Below are positions 1 to 7,680 of a stretch of 64,000 nt of DNA, in pieces; within the stretch, counting starts at the first letter, position 1, and each line of letters opens with the position of its first letter. The notes beneath the pieces are model-generated. The model made no database searches, was not told the DNA's origin, and saw only the letters and a program-made list of their open reading frames with translations. Source of the DNA: Lishizhenia tianjinensis. GTDB lineage: Bacteria; Bacteroidota; Bacteroidia; Flavobacteriales_D; Crocinitomicaceae. Location: assembly GCF_900116425.1 (NCBI RefSeq), contig NZ_FPAS01000001.1, forward strand, positions 806,001 through 870,000. The letters are read 5' to 3'. A program made the translations under genes and the position numbers.

Positions 1-746
1 TCAACTACAAACAGATATTTAATTTAGACCATCTCACACTACATGTTGATCAAGAAACATTAGAGATTGACACATCAATTGATTCTGATAGTTACGTTCG
101 CCCAATATTTTGTGTTAGATGGTATCGTGCATTAATAAAAAAAATAAATCCACAACACTACGCCCAAAAATTTCCAAGAAAAGTAAATCTAAATGATAAG
201 CTAAATCGTCAGATTATTCTTTCAATATTTCCACGATATGTAGAGTTCAAAAACGAAGAGGGTAAATTGATAGAGGTAGACATTTTCGATTACTTCGCAA
301 ATAACTTCAATTTAGGTACTGGTAATACAATACCAAGGTTAATCCTAATCTTTCTAAAAAAATGGTTAGCTATAACAACCAATTATTACATGGAAAACCC
401 TGATCAAATGCCTGTAAAAAGAAATGAACAGGGCTGTTTTGAATTAGTACGAAGTGGATTTTTTGAAAGAGCCTTTGAAGAATTTAAAAATGAAATACAC
501 TTGAATTTTGCCAAGCTAAATCCAGAGTTCGAGTCTCAGATTAAGCTTTTCAAAGAAAGGATTGGATATAGATATACATTTAGAGCTAAAGAACTAAAAG
601 GACTTTTAGGTATTACTGAAGATGAAGATTTATACCACTTTTGTAATTACCTCCTGCACATTGGTTATTTACAAAGAACTAATAGTACTACCACAATAGA
701 GAATATGAAATTTGAACTTCCACATATGTTTAGAAATATTAAATAG
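1..746 (+). CDS. C-terminal part of a large P-loop ATPase-like protein (truncated by window edge)
   Basis: The frame is open from base 3 to the stop at 744-746, so this is the last ~247 residues of a longer protein whose start lies outside the window; the internal TTG at 267 is not a real start. The segment has an RW-Y-ALI stretch near residue 40, an IFPR motif, then an FDYFANNF...GTGN..PR.LI helix block and a C-terminal winged-helix-like tail. This arrangement resembles the C-terminus of P-loop ATPases of the Sll1717/STAND-like type found in defence islands, but the nucleotide-binding part is not visible, so the assignment is an inference. The putative nuclease at 849 follows after 102 bases on the same strand and may be its partner. 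Confidence 0.45.
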   Translation, partial: NYKQIFNLDHLTLHVDQETLEIDTSIDSDSYVRPIFCVRWYRALIKKINPQHYAQKFPRKVNLNDKLNRQIILSIFPRYVEFKNEEGKLIEVDIFDYFANNFNLGTGNTIPRLILIFLKKWLAITTNYYMENPDQMPVKRNEQGCFELVRSGFFERAFEEFKNEIHLNFAKLNPEFESQIKLFKERIGYRYTFRAKELKGLLGITEDEDLYHFCNYLLHIGYLQRTNSTTTIENMKFELPHMFRNIK

Positions 747-848
747 TTCGGCTAACAACAAATAAACAAAAGCGCCAAAACGATTATATTTAAAAAGTCG
801 CATTTGCCTATTTACAAATCGTTAAATAGAACTAACCAACACTCAAAA

Positions 849-1928
849 ATGACACTTGATCAGAAATTACTTAAAGAAATCGACAAAGATCTAACTACTG
901 AACTCAGGGCTAGACAGGATTATATAATGGAAAAGCTAAGGGTTCGTTTAAATCAAGACCGGTATTCTTTTCAAAGATTCAATGGTCTTTTTGGAGGCAA
1001 GAACAACACATATGTAGATAGTGTTAGAACTCAATTCACAGACTTCAATGATTTCTACTCTCAATGGTTAAAGGGGGTGACTGATCATTATGAGGAGCGC
1101 TACTACAATGGTAAAGCAGTTAACAACCATAATGCTGTACTATTAAAAGACGCGGAAATAGAAAAGTACGTTAGAATATTTCTTGAAAGAAACTTTTACA
1201 GAAACCTGAAGGAGCGCACTAGGAGTAAGCCAGATGAACGACTTTGGACCATTTGGTTTGGTTACAACTTAGTTTTTGGACTACTAATTGCTCCAAGGTA
1301 CATTCAAGGAGTGTGGAATAATGACAAAAGCGAAATACGTCGTGTTAACTACAAATACTGGACACTGGGTCATGTAATCTCCGAAGGGTTCGTTGATAAC
1401 AATACAGATTCAACATTCAAAATAAGGAACCTTAGAGAGTTCGAAGCGGTCTACATCTCAATCCTTAAACAACTATCAAACTCGCAATATGAAAAGGAAA
1501 TTTATGATCGATACATCCAGTATCTAAAGGATTCTACTAATTATTTGGAAGAACCTTTGTTAATTCCTGAGTTACGATATAATGGACTAGATAAAAAACA
1601 TAAGTATCGCGTCGATTTCACGGTACTAAATGCACACACCATGGATTATGTTGGATTTGAAATCAGCCCAGCTTCTTCACATATGAGTGTCTTAAAATTA
1701 AAGGAAAAACAAAAAGCGGTAAATGAAGAGTTGAGTATTAAATGGGGAAAGGAAATGGACAAACGAAACGACTATTTTAAGGATTTCGGAATAACCATTA
1801 TTACATTCACTGATGAATCTCTTATGGATATAGACAATTGTTGGCTACAAATTGAGAACATACTTAAAAGAAGGGCAAATGAGAAGACCAGTGTGAGAGC
1901 TGAACTCGCTAGAATAGCATCCATATAA
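849..1928 (+). CDS. Putative PD-(D/E)XK-like nuclease of unknown family, 359 aa
   Basis: No family is recognised with certainty. The N-terminal ~100 residues are charged and helical. The C-terminal third has a strand pattern typical of restriction-like folds: a YRVDF motif near residue 252, then GFEISP near residue 268, then a long Lys-rich helix and a hydrophobic strand (GITIITF). Acid residues on successive strands followed by an E-x-S would fit a diverged PD-(D/E)XK active site; this is inference from motif spacing. The ATG at 849 is preferred over an in-frame TTG at 804, because the 15 extra residues look non-conserved. It follows the ATPase-like gene in the same direction, so a two-gene effector/ATPase unit is plausible. 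Confidence 0.5.
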   Translation: MTLDQKLLKEIDKDLTTELRARQDYIMEKLRVRLNQDRYSFQRFNGLFGGKNNTYVDSVRTQFTDFNDFYSQWLKGVTDHYEERYYNGKAVNNHNAVLLKDAEIEKYVRIFLERNFYRNLKERTRSKPDERLWTIWFGYNLVFGLLIAPRYIQGVWNNDKSEIRRVNYKYWTLGHVISEGFVDNNTDSTFKIRNLREFEAVYISILKQLSNSQYEKEIYDRYIQYLKDSTNYLEEPLLIPELRYNGLDKKHKYRVDFTVLNAHTMDYVGFEISPASSHMSVLKLKEKQKAVNEELSIKWGKEMDKRNDYFKDFGITIITFTDESLMDIDNCWLQIENILKRRANEKTSVRAELARIASI

Positions 1929-1980
1929 CAACAATTTAGCAAAATAGAGCAGATAAGGCTCGAGATTTGAGCTACTTCAC

Positions 1981-2304
1981 CTATTTTGGTGCGTCACTCC
2001 CCCCATTCCTCTTCACACTCTCTATACCCTTATCTCTCATCTGCTTGGTCGTATACATCTCACTAGTCCCAATAACTTGACCATTACCCGCCTTCAGATT
2101 AAAATAAAACGAACCATCCTTGGCCACCAATCGTTCATAGTTATCATCATCAACACAATTCTCATTCACAGAATTCACTCCATTTTCAGCTCCAGCTTTG
2201 CTCACATAACCCTGACTCGCCAAAATAATCTCATGATTCCCTGCCTTTAAATGAAAATACCATTGTCCGTTTTTATCCGATTGAAAGATCTCGTAATATC
2301 CCAT
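1981..2304 (-). CDS. YegP/DUF1508-family protein with two tandem repeats, 107 aa
   Basis: Two copies of the ~48-residue YegP (DUF1508) unit are visible: each has a short strand followed by G-W/S-F-Y-F-x-L-K-A-G-N and an ending like GxxSVxxN. The first unit begins at GYYEIF, the second at NYERLV. Family members are small beta-rich cytoplasmic proteins of unsettled function, often single-domain; the duplicated form is common in proteobacteria and bacteroidetes. The ATG at 2304 is chosen because the repeat starts immediately after it; ten further upstream residues (to 2334) would be unrelated. It is monocistronic and convergent with the putative nuclease gene. Confidence 0.85.
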   Translation of the reverse strand: MGYYEIFQSDKNGQWYFHLKAGNHEIILASQGYVSKAGAENGVNSVNENCVDDDNYERLVAKDGSFYFNLKAGNGQVIGTSEMYTTKQMRDKGIESVKRNGGSDAPK

Positions 2305-2473
2305 AGTTTTGTTTTTACAGTAAGATAGTAACATTTACTATACTTACATAGCTTTCAACATAGTAAATGTATAAATTGAACCGCTCATCATTTGTTCTCT
2401 TGCGTTAATCACAACTTGTTCCAGTTTGTTAGAATCGTAAAGAAAAGAATACACCTCTCTCTAAAATTTAACT

Positions 2474-2481
2474 TAAATTCG
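2474..2481 (+). promoter_or_regulatory. Bacteroidota-type -10 box (TAAATTCG)
   Basis: The box fits the TAnnTTTG consensus except for one base and lies 25 bases before the ATG at 2506. A transcription start about 7 bases downstream would leave a short leader for that ATG and would exclude the longer in-frame start at 2392. No convincing -33 box is seen. Confidence 0.35.
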
Positions 2482-2505
2482 CAATACCAAAAACCCCAAA
2501 TTAGA

Positions 2506-2934
2506 ATGACTATCCTAATATCACAATACACCAAGACCGGCAATCTTGAACTTACGCATAAAGTCGAGCAAGCGTTAAAGTCTCATTTTGAACACCTAAA
2601 ACTGATCAAAAATGAACCGCTACCTCAGATTTTTCAAAAACCAGATTTGCAAATAACAATACTTTGCAATCACAATGATGCCAATCAGAGCTTCGTAGAT
2701 GACTGGCTTTATTGTCAGAAAAAAGGCATTGCTTCTCTCCTATTTGTAGAACAAGACCGATGGGTACCTAATAAGTTCAAAAACATTTTAGTCAATTATA
2801 CAAACGAAAATTTCCAACAGGGTTTAGAAGATTTAATTTCAAATATCAAAACAATGAAAATCGACGAAAAAGAAGACCTAAAACCGAAATCAAACAAGTT
2901 TTTCAATAAGATATTTAACACATTTATAGCTTAA
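2506..2934 (+). CDS. Small cytoplasmic protein of unknown function, 142 aa
   Basis: Not recognised. The protein starts with a strand (MTILISQY), followed by an amphipathic helix, a second strand (LQITILCNH), a DDWLYCQKKG helix and a third strand ending in LFVEQDRW. This alternating pattern resembles small flavodoxin-like/TIR-like or nucleoside-deoxyribosyltransferase-like folds, but no catalytic Glu in the right context can be identified, so no function is claimed. The last ~25 residues are Lys-rich. The ATG at 2506 is preferred because a -10-like box lies at 2474. The TraB/GumN-like gene begins 11 bases after its stop, so the two are probably co-transcribed. Confidence 0.6.
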   Translation: MTILISQYTKTGNLELTHKVEQALKSHFEHLKLIKNEPLPQIFQKPDLQITILCNHNDANQSFVDDWLYCQKKGIASLLFVEQDRWVPNKFKNILVNYTNENFQQGLEDLISNIKTMKIDEKEDLKPKSNKFFNKIFNTFIA

Positions 2935-2945
2935 CGCCATTCACC

Positions 2946-3827
2946 ATGAATTTGAGATCTATTTTTCTTTTAATTCCATTGTTGCTCCTTTGTCTTATTG
3001 CATCTAGTTTTCAAAATAAGGACACCTTAAATACAGTACTTTTCAAATTAACGCACCCAAAGACAAACACAACTTCATACCTTTTCGGAACACACCATGC
3101 CTTTGGTAAAGCATTTTTCGATACACTCATCAATGCAAATCAAGCTTTAATCCATTCAAATCTTCTTATTACGGAGAATTTAAATGTTCCAGGGGAAATG
3201 GCACAAGATATTATCAATGCGAGAAAAGAAACCACAACTTGGAAAAAGTATTTGAATAAAACTGACTTATACTTTGTTGATTCATTGTTTGCACAAAGTC
3301 CGACCGATTACCATAAAATGACACCGACAGAAATGCACGTTTTTCTAACGCGACATTTTAAACAAACATTTTGCTTACAAAAACAAGCTGCAGACACCAC
3401 CTTATCCTTAGACAATTACATTGCTTCACTGGCCAAAGCAAATGAAATCAAAACATTAGGACTCGAAACCACAAAAGAACAAATAGCACTCATTAATAAG
3501 GATGTAGAAGGTATGCCGCGAAAAGTGCATAAAAGAAGACTTTCAAATATCATTGAATTGCTACAATCTGAAAATCCAAACTACTGTGAAGAAACAGATT
3601 GGTACGCCAATATGCAAATCAACTACAAACGCAAACACCCCTGTCATAACACCCTAATGTTAACCAATAGAAACAATAAATGGATCACTATCCTAGACCA
3701 AAACCTACAAACCCAAAATTGTTTCATTGCCGTAGGTTTAAGCCACCTCATGTATGAATGTGGGTTACTGAATCAATTGGAGGTGTTGGGATACGAAATA
3801 GTACCCGTAGAACTAAATAAAGAATAA
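2946..3827 (+). CDS. Exported TraB/GumN-family protein, 293 aa
   Basis: An N-terminal hydrophobic segment (residues 4-21) acts as signal peptide or anchor. The TraB/GumN fold is shown by YLFGTHHAFG near residue 45 (the family's GxxH motif) and by the C-terminal GLSHLMYECGLL near residue 264 (second G-x-x-H-L motif), with the helical region between them. Members of this family are proposed metal-dependent hydrolases related to TIKI proteases; activity of this one is unknown. Length (~290 aa) is normal. It lies directly after the small gene at 2506 and is followed by a GC-rich hairpin at 3834. Confidence 0.85.
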   Translation: MNLRSIFLLIPLLLLCLIASSFQNKDTLNTVLFKLTHPKTNTTSYLFGTHHAFGKAFFDTLINANQALIHSNLLITENLNVPGEMAQDIINARKETTTWKKYLNKTDLYFVDSLFAQSPTDYHKMTPTEMHVFLTRHFKQTFCLQKQAADTTLSLDNYIASLAKANEIKTLGLETTKEQIALINKDVEGMPRKVHKRRLSNIIELLQSENPNYCEETDWYANMQINYKRKHPCHNTLMLTNRNNKWITILDQNLQTQNCFIAVGLSHLMYECGLLNQLEVLGYEIVPVELNKE

Positions 3828-3833
3828 AAACTT

Positions 3834-3853
3834 AGGGGAATTTCCCCCTTTTG
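3834..3853 (+). terminator. Weak intrinsic terminator after the TraB/GumN-like gene
   Basis: A short GGGG/CCCC stem with an AATTT loop is followed by TTTTG. The stem is only 4-5 bp, so efficiency is uncertain. Confidence 0.4.
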
Positions 3854-3936
3854 TACTACAAAATCTCGAATTCTTTTCTTCAATGGTTAATTTAGCAACG
3901 AAAAATTTAAATAATCAATCTGTAATAAGTTCACCT

Positions 3937-4305
3937 ATGAAACTAATTTTAACAGTATTTACACTCCTATGTCTTTCATTGAATAGTCTATCACAAACCT
4001 GTGATGAATTAATGGAAACCGTTAAATCTAAAAGCTTTGGAACGACATATACTAGCTATACCAGTACTGCAATATCTAAAGTTACCTTTTATACTGTCTA
4101 CTTAGATTATTCTCTATATTACTTTGCCATTGTATGCTTCAAACCAAATGAATATTCATATGATTGTTCAGAATATATATACCAAGTAGCTTCCAATACT
4201 CAGACAAATTACGCTATGAACTATATGGAAAGTGCCGGTGAGGCATTTTGGGACTACATACAGCCCTATGCGGATGTATTGGAATGCTCACCAAGTTTTG
4301 AATAA
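3937..4305 (+). CDS. Secreted small protein with KTSC-like domain, 122 aa
   Basis: The ATG at 3937 gives an ideal signal peptide (MKLILTVFTLLCLSLNSLSQ); the upstream in-frame start at 3883 would bury it. After cleavage, residues ~40-110 show a pattern like the KTSC domain: S-x-A-I-S-K-V, then alternating hydrophobics with YYF, then Y-I-Y-Q-V and A-F-W-D-Y-I. KTSC is named after a lysyl-tRNA synthetase-associated domain and its function is unknown; a secreted version is somewhat unusual. The similarity is judged by eye. The gene stands alone. Confidence 0.55.
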   Translation: MKLILTVFTLLCLSLNSLSQTCDELMETVKSKSFGTTYTSYTSTAISKVTFYTVYLDYSLYYFAIVCFKPNEYSYDCSEYIYQVASNTQTNYAMNYMESAGEAFWDYIQPYADVLECSPSFE

Positions 4306-4489
4306 AATAAATCCCAGAGAATTTAATAAAGAAAATAATCTGATTGTTAATTAATGAGTCCCATAAAACCATAAGAAGTATTGGACAAGAAATTTACCTT
4401 TCAATAAATTGTATGGGAATCTGGTTTTAATTCTTCTTTCAGAATAACTAACTGTAAACTGTGTGAAACAGAAGTAAAAACTTAAAAAT

Positions 4490-4885
4490 ATGAAAATTCT
4501 AATTTTAGCATTAGCGCTATTTACTTGTACCTTTGGGGTGCAAGCTCAAAAAAATGTACAATTATTTAACCATGTAAAAATCATCATTAACGGTGAAGAA
4601 AAAATCGTAAAAAAAGATATTATCATGACAATAAATGACGGTTTAATCTCCATTTCCGGTAGTTTGGACAACACCCACCATTATAGAATTATCGAGACAA
4701 TAGACAGAGGTGAATCCAAAGAATACCAGTTGAAAGGTTTTGATGGTTCAAGGTCCGTTATTATATATGGACCAAGTGTAGATGAGCAAGGAAACAGCCT
4801 TGGAAATATAGCTATTCAAGTTTTTTTTGACCCAGAAACACAAGAAGAAATTGGCCGAATAATATATACTCATCAAAATACTTAA
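4490..4885 (+). CDS. Secreted protein of unknown function, 131 aa
   Basis: A typical signal peptide (residues 1-19, ending in VQAQ) precedes a beta-rich domain of about 110 residues with alternating hydrophobic strands (HVKIIINGEEKIV, GLISISGSL, HYRIIETI). No catalytic or metal-binding motif is seen and no family is recognised. A 185-base gap separates it from the KTSC-like gene. The repeat-rich non-coding region begins about 140 bases after its stop. Confidence 0.6.
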   Translation: MKILILALALFTCTFGVQAQKNVQLFNHVKIIINGEEKIVKKDIIMTINDGLISISGSLDNTHHYRIIETIDRGESKEYQLKGFDGSRSVIIYGPSVDEQGNSLGNIAIQVFFDPETQEEIGRIIYTHQNT

Positions 4886-5042
4886 AAATTAAGTATTTAA
4901 TAACATCTACTCATTTTTCTATAAAAAAATCAACTTCACTAAAATTTAACTTCGGGTTTGAGATATAAATCAAACACACCTGCTGTTGTCCTAAAATGAA
5001 ATTTCCCTTTTCTAAATTTGAACCTTAATTCTTGAATAATAG

Positions 5043-5233
5043 TCGACCTTGAAAACAATTCTTATTAAAACAAGAATAAGTGCCGGGAAGTGAACCCAGC
5101 AAAATCAGCATAGAGTTTTGAGAAGAGAGTATTGAAGAAGTTGTATGAAAAAACACGCTAAAATTAATCATCAAATCCCTCAAATAAATCAAATTTGAAT
5201 CTTTGAATTGTCGAATCTTTGAATCATCTAAGC
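5043..5233. repeat. Repeat element C, copy 1
   Basis: About 190 bases that recur at 8645-8843 with high identity, including the blocks TTCTTATTAAAACAAGAATAAG-like, GGGAAGTGAACCCAGC and the AATCTTTGAATTGT run. Both copies lead straight into an element A. No coding capacity is credible. Confidence 0.75.
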
Positions 5234-5312
5234 CTAGCGTTTTCTTTGGTTCGTTTCTTTTGGGCGATGCAAAAAAAATGAACAGAACCCAAGTCTCGGA
5301 GAAAGATCTCAA
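5233..5312. repeat. Repeat element A, copy 1 (hairpin repeat)
   Basis: The element has the order CTAGCGTTTTCTTTGGTTCG, a U-rich arm, a short GC loop, a complementary A-rich arm with GAAC, and a tail ending CGGAG. The two arms can form a long hairpin. Seven copies occur between 5.2 and 9.1 kb. Reading frames through it are not genes. Confidence 0.8.
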
Positions 5313-5384
5313 GTCCTCAACAATCCAACCTCAAATTATAAGCTTCCTCAAAAAAAATAAAAAGATTTCACCTTAAAAACACCC

Positions 5385-5510
5385 CAAGGGGTTGCGCCCA
5401 AACCACCAGTAATTACTGAGGGTTGCACTGGGGTTGCGTTTCAAAGTGCAACCCCTAAAATCACCCCATCCGCAACCTTGCGCAACCCCAACCCAACCCC
5501 TCGTAAATGA
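5385..5510. repeat. Repeat element D, copy 1 (GGTTGC/GCAACC cluster)
   Basis: Three direct GGGTTGC-type units are followed by the inverted GCAACCCC; GGGGTTGC at 5430-5437 and GCAACCCC at 5448-5455 form an 8-bp stem. TTGCGCAACC units follow. The same block occurs at 5810 and, directly upstream of the HTH gene, at 6480. Confidence 0.75.
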
Positions 5511-5592
5511 GACTTCATTTACACCTAAAAACACTCCTTTAAAAGTGCTTTTTCTGACAAACCTCAAGCATACGAAGCTTATCTTAGTCCGG

Positions 5593-5707
5593 CCTTGTAA
5601 ATGAAACTTTATTTTTCAAAATGGAAGCTTAGGGAGTTCGTTTAGCTCGATAGAGATCCAACGAACAAACTTAGTTTTCATGTAGTAAAAGGAAGTTTTA
5701 GTTACAC
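5593..5707. repeat. Repeat element B, copy 1 (structured)
   Basis: About 115 bases found again at 6094 and 8937. Complementary ends (GTAAATGAAACTT-like and AAGTTTTAGTTAC) enclose a GTTCGTT/AACGAAC hairpin at 5636-5642/5660-5666. It is followed immediately by an element A. Confidence 0.75.
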
Positions 5708-5710
5708 AGC

Positions 5711-5792
5711 CTAGAGTTTTCTTTGGTTCGTTTCTTTTTGGCAATGCAAAAGAAATGAACAGAACCCATGATTCGGAGAATTATCTCTAGTC
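5711..5792. repeat. Repeat element A, copy 2
   Basis: Same hairpin repeat as at 5233, directly after element B copy 1. Arms GTTCGTTTCTTTT and AAAAGAAATGAAC pair with one G-T wobble around a TGGCAATGC loop. Confidence 0.8.
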
Positions 5793-5809
5793 CTCAATAA
5801 TTTAACCTC

Positions 5810-5917
5810 AGGGGTTGCTTCCAAACCCTCAATAAACACTAAGGGTTGCACGGGGTTGCGTTTCAAAGTGCAACCCCTAAAAACATCTCATCCGCAACCT
5901 TGCGCAACCACTCGTAA
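5810..5917. repeat. Repeat element D, copy 2
   Basis: Second GGTTGC/GCAACC cluster; the 8-bp stem is GGGGTTGC 5852-5859 with GCAACCCC 5870-5877. Somewhat diverged from copies 1 and 3 in the leading part. Confidence 0.7.
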
Positions 5918-6093
5918 ATTCAGAAAACATTTGCACTTAAATGCTACCCGTAAAAGTGCTTTTCAAATCACCCAATAAAATCATCTACGTACAATTATCC
6001 TACTCATCCTTCAAACTACTACTTAATGAAAAATTTAAAAGTCACGCTAAAACAACATTATTACCTGTAAGCTCAAACTAGAAATGAATTTCG

Positions 6094-6211
6094 CCTAATA
6101 ACGGAAAGTTTCATTTTCAAAATGTCGACTTAGCGACTTCGTTTAGCTCGTTAGAGATCCAACGAAGGAGGTTAGTCTACATGAAGTAAAGGGAAGTTTT
6201 CGTTATTCAGC
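6094..6211. repeat. Repeat element B, copy 2 (diverged, pairing conserved)
   Basis: The inner hairpin here is CTTCGTT (6137-6143) with AACGAAG (6161-6167): compared with the other copies both partners of the closing pair have changed, from G-C to C-G. The outer arms (ATAACGGAAAG-like and AAGTTTTCGTTAT) also changed together. Confidence 0.7.
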
Positions 6212-6280
6212 GACGGCTTTTTTTGGTTACTTTTTTCAGCTGCAGGAAAAAAGTGACAACCCAAGTACCGGAGCATGAAC
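6211..6280. repeat. Repeat element A variant, copy 3 (different stem sequence)
   Basis: It keeps TTTGGTT at the left and the CAACCCAAG...CGGAG end at the right, but the stem is now ACTTTTTTC with GAAAAAAGT around AGCTGCAG. Architecture is conserved while the sequence of both arms differs from the other copies. Confidence 0.65.
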
Positions 6281-6325
6281 TAAGTTTTCGAAGATTGATC
6301 TAAAACACAAGGGTTCAAACTGATG

Positions 6326-6412
6326 CCTAGCGTTTTCTTTGGTTCGTTTCTTTTTGGCAATGCAAAAGAAATGAACAGAACCCAAGCTTCGGAGAAAGAA
6401 CTCAAGTCCTCA
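6326..6412. repeat. Repeat element A, copy 4
   Basis: Near-identical to copies 1 and 2, in the same orientation, 45 bases after variant copy 3 and upstream of element D copy 3. Confidence 0.8.
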
Positions 6413-6479
6413 ACAATCCAACCTCAAATTATATGCTCCCTCAAAAAAAATAAAAAATTTTCATCCTTAAAAAACGCCC

Positions 6480-6590
6480 TCAGGGGTTGCGCCCAAACCA
6501 CCAGTAAACACTGAGGGTTGCACTGGGGTTGCGTTTTAAAGTGCAACCCCTAAAAACACCCAATTGCGCAACCCTTGCGCAACCCCATTA
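6480..6590. repeat. Repeat element D, copy 3, in the leader of the HTH gene
   Basis: GGGGTTGC 6525-6532 and GCAACCCC 6543-6550 form a hairpin. Two palindromic TTGCGCAA units follow at 6564-6571 and 6575-6582, exactly 11 bp apart. The block ends about 50 bases before the HTH start, a position suited to an operator, a leader structure or a replication origin. Confidence 0.65.
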
Positions 6591-6641
6591 ATCGAAATTA
6601 ATTTCATCTATTTGCTAGTAAATCATTTAAAAATTTACAGC

Positions 6642-6941
6642 ATGGCAGCTACAATTATTACACTAGAAGATTTAACACAGTTTAAACAAGAAATTATCGA
6701 AGAGATGCGTGCTTTGGTCGCGCATCAAAGTTTTCTACCTGTTGAAGAACCGGAACCTAAGAAAGAGGAAAAGAAACTCATCAAGTCGCACCAGGTGCAA
6801 CGATTGTTGGGTATTAGTCCAGGTACTTTACAAACGCTTCGTAACAACGGGACCATCCCCTATTCCAAAATTGGTGGCATCCTCTTCTACGACAAGGCCG
6901 AGATTATGAATCTTATCGAATCCAACAAAAGAAATGTCTAA
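6642..6941 (+). CDS. Excisionase-like helix-turn-helix protein, 99 aa
   Basis: Residues ~48-98 form a MerR/excisionase-type winged HTH (HTH_17): KSHQVQRLLGISPGTLQTLR, then the PYSKIGGILFY wing and a D-x-A-E-I-x-x-L-I helix. The N-terminal half is a short charged helix. Such proteins act as excisionases or regulators in Bacteroidota mobile elements. The ATG at 6642 is chosen over 6564 because the upstream part lies in repeat D. It is followed after 19 bases by a replication-type protein, so it heads a small replication/regulation operon. The GGTTGC/TTGCGCAA cluster just upstream is a candidate binding region (inference). Confidence 0.75.
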   Translation: MAATIITLEDLTQFKQEIIEEMRALVAHQSFLPVEEPEPKKEEKKLIKSHQVQRLLGISPGTLQTLRNNGTIPYSKIGGILFYDKAEIMNLIESNKRNV

Positions 6942-6960
6942 CCCCTAAAAATCAATCAAC

Positions 6961-7680
6961 ATGCAACATCAAGTCAATTATATCTTTCACCTAGAAGGCG
7001 TATTTAAAAAGTTCGACGAGGACGAAAATATGTCCCCTTGGCACATCAGTCTTTATTTGGCCATATTCCGTCTTTGGAACAATGCAAAATTCAAAAATCC
7101 AATTTCAGTTTCGCGTTCGGAACTAATGAAAATGTCCAAAACGGGATCGGTAAATACCTACTACAAATGCATCAAAGATTTACATGCTTTGGGCTACCTA
7201 AAATACACCCCTTCAAAAAGCAAATATGTGGGGAGTAAAATCAGCGTTTTTCACTACGATGAAAAGGGTGAAAATCTCGGTATCACCTCTTGTATCGAAA
7301 GTGATAGTACTGGCGATACTACTGCCGATAGTACTGGTGAAAAAGTGGTGAGACCATACTTAAACAATATAAAACATAATAAACATATAAAACATTTATA
7401 TAGGGAGGATGATAAAAAAAAGAGGTCCAAAAAGTTTATAAAACCTTCTCTCGATGAGGTCAAAAATTACTTCCTCGAGAAGGGTTCAGAATCCACCAAT
7501 GCAGAACGCTTTTTCAACCACTTTGAATCCAACGGTTGGTTAGTGTCTGGAAAGTCCCCCATGAAGGATTGGAAAGCCGCTGCTCGCAATTGGATGCTCA
7601 ATGGCCAACGTTTCAACAAAACTGAAAAAGCAAATCACCTACAAACCGAAAACGAAAAGAACTATGATATCCCTCTCTAA
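6961..7680 (+). CDS. Phage-type replication (replisome organiser-like) protein, 239 aa
   Basis: The N-terminal ~100 residues look like a winged helix: SLYLAIFRLWN, then SRSELMKMSK and a CIKDLHALGYLKY recognition-like part. A low-complexity Ser/Thr/Asp linker follows. The C-terminal part ends in a block well known from phage O-type or DnaD-like initiators: FFNHFESNGWLVSG, then PMKDWKAAARNWMLN. Such proteins bind an origin and recruit the helicase loader. The downstream gene encoding a DnaC-like loader overlaps its end by 17 bases, which fits a replication module. Function is inferred from architecture and order. Confidence 0.65.
   Translation: MQHQVNYIFHLEGVFKKFDEDENMSPWHISLYLAIFRLWNNAKFKNPISVSRSELMKMSKTGSVNTYYKCIKDLHALGYLKYTPSKSKYVGSKISVFHYDEKGENLGITSCIESDSTGDTTADSTGEKVVRPYLNNIKHNKHIKHLYREDDKKKRSKKFIKPSLDEVKNYFLEKGSESTNAERFFNHFESNGWLVSGKSPMKDWKAAARNWMLNGQRFNKTEKANHLQTENEKNYDIPL

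Noticed and set aside
5025-6514. Several 60-95-codon frames in the repeat region
   Set aside because: They are translations of repeats A, C and D, have no domain, and recur wherever the repeat recurs.
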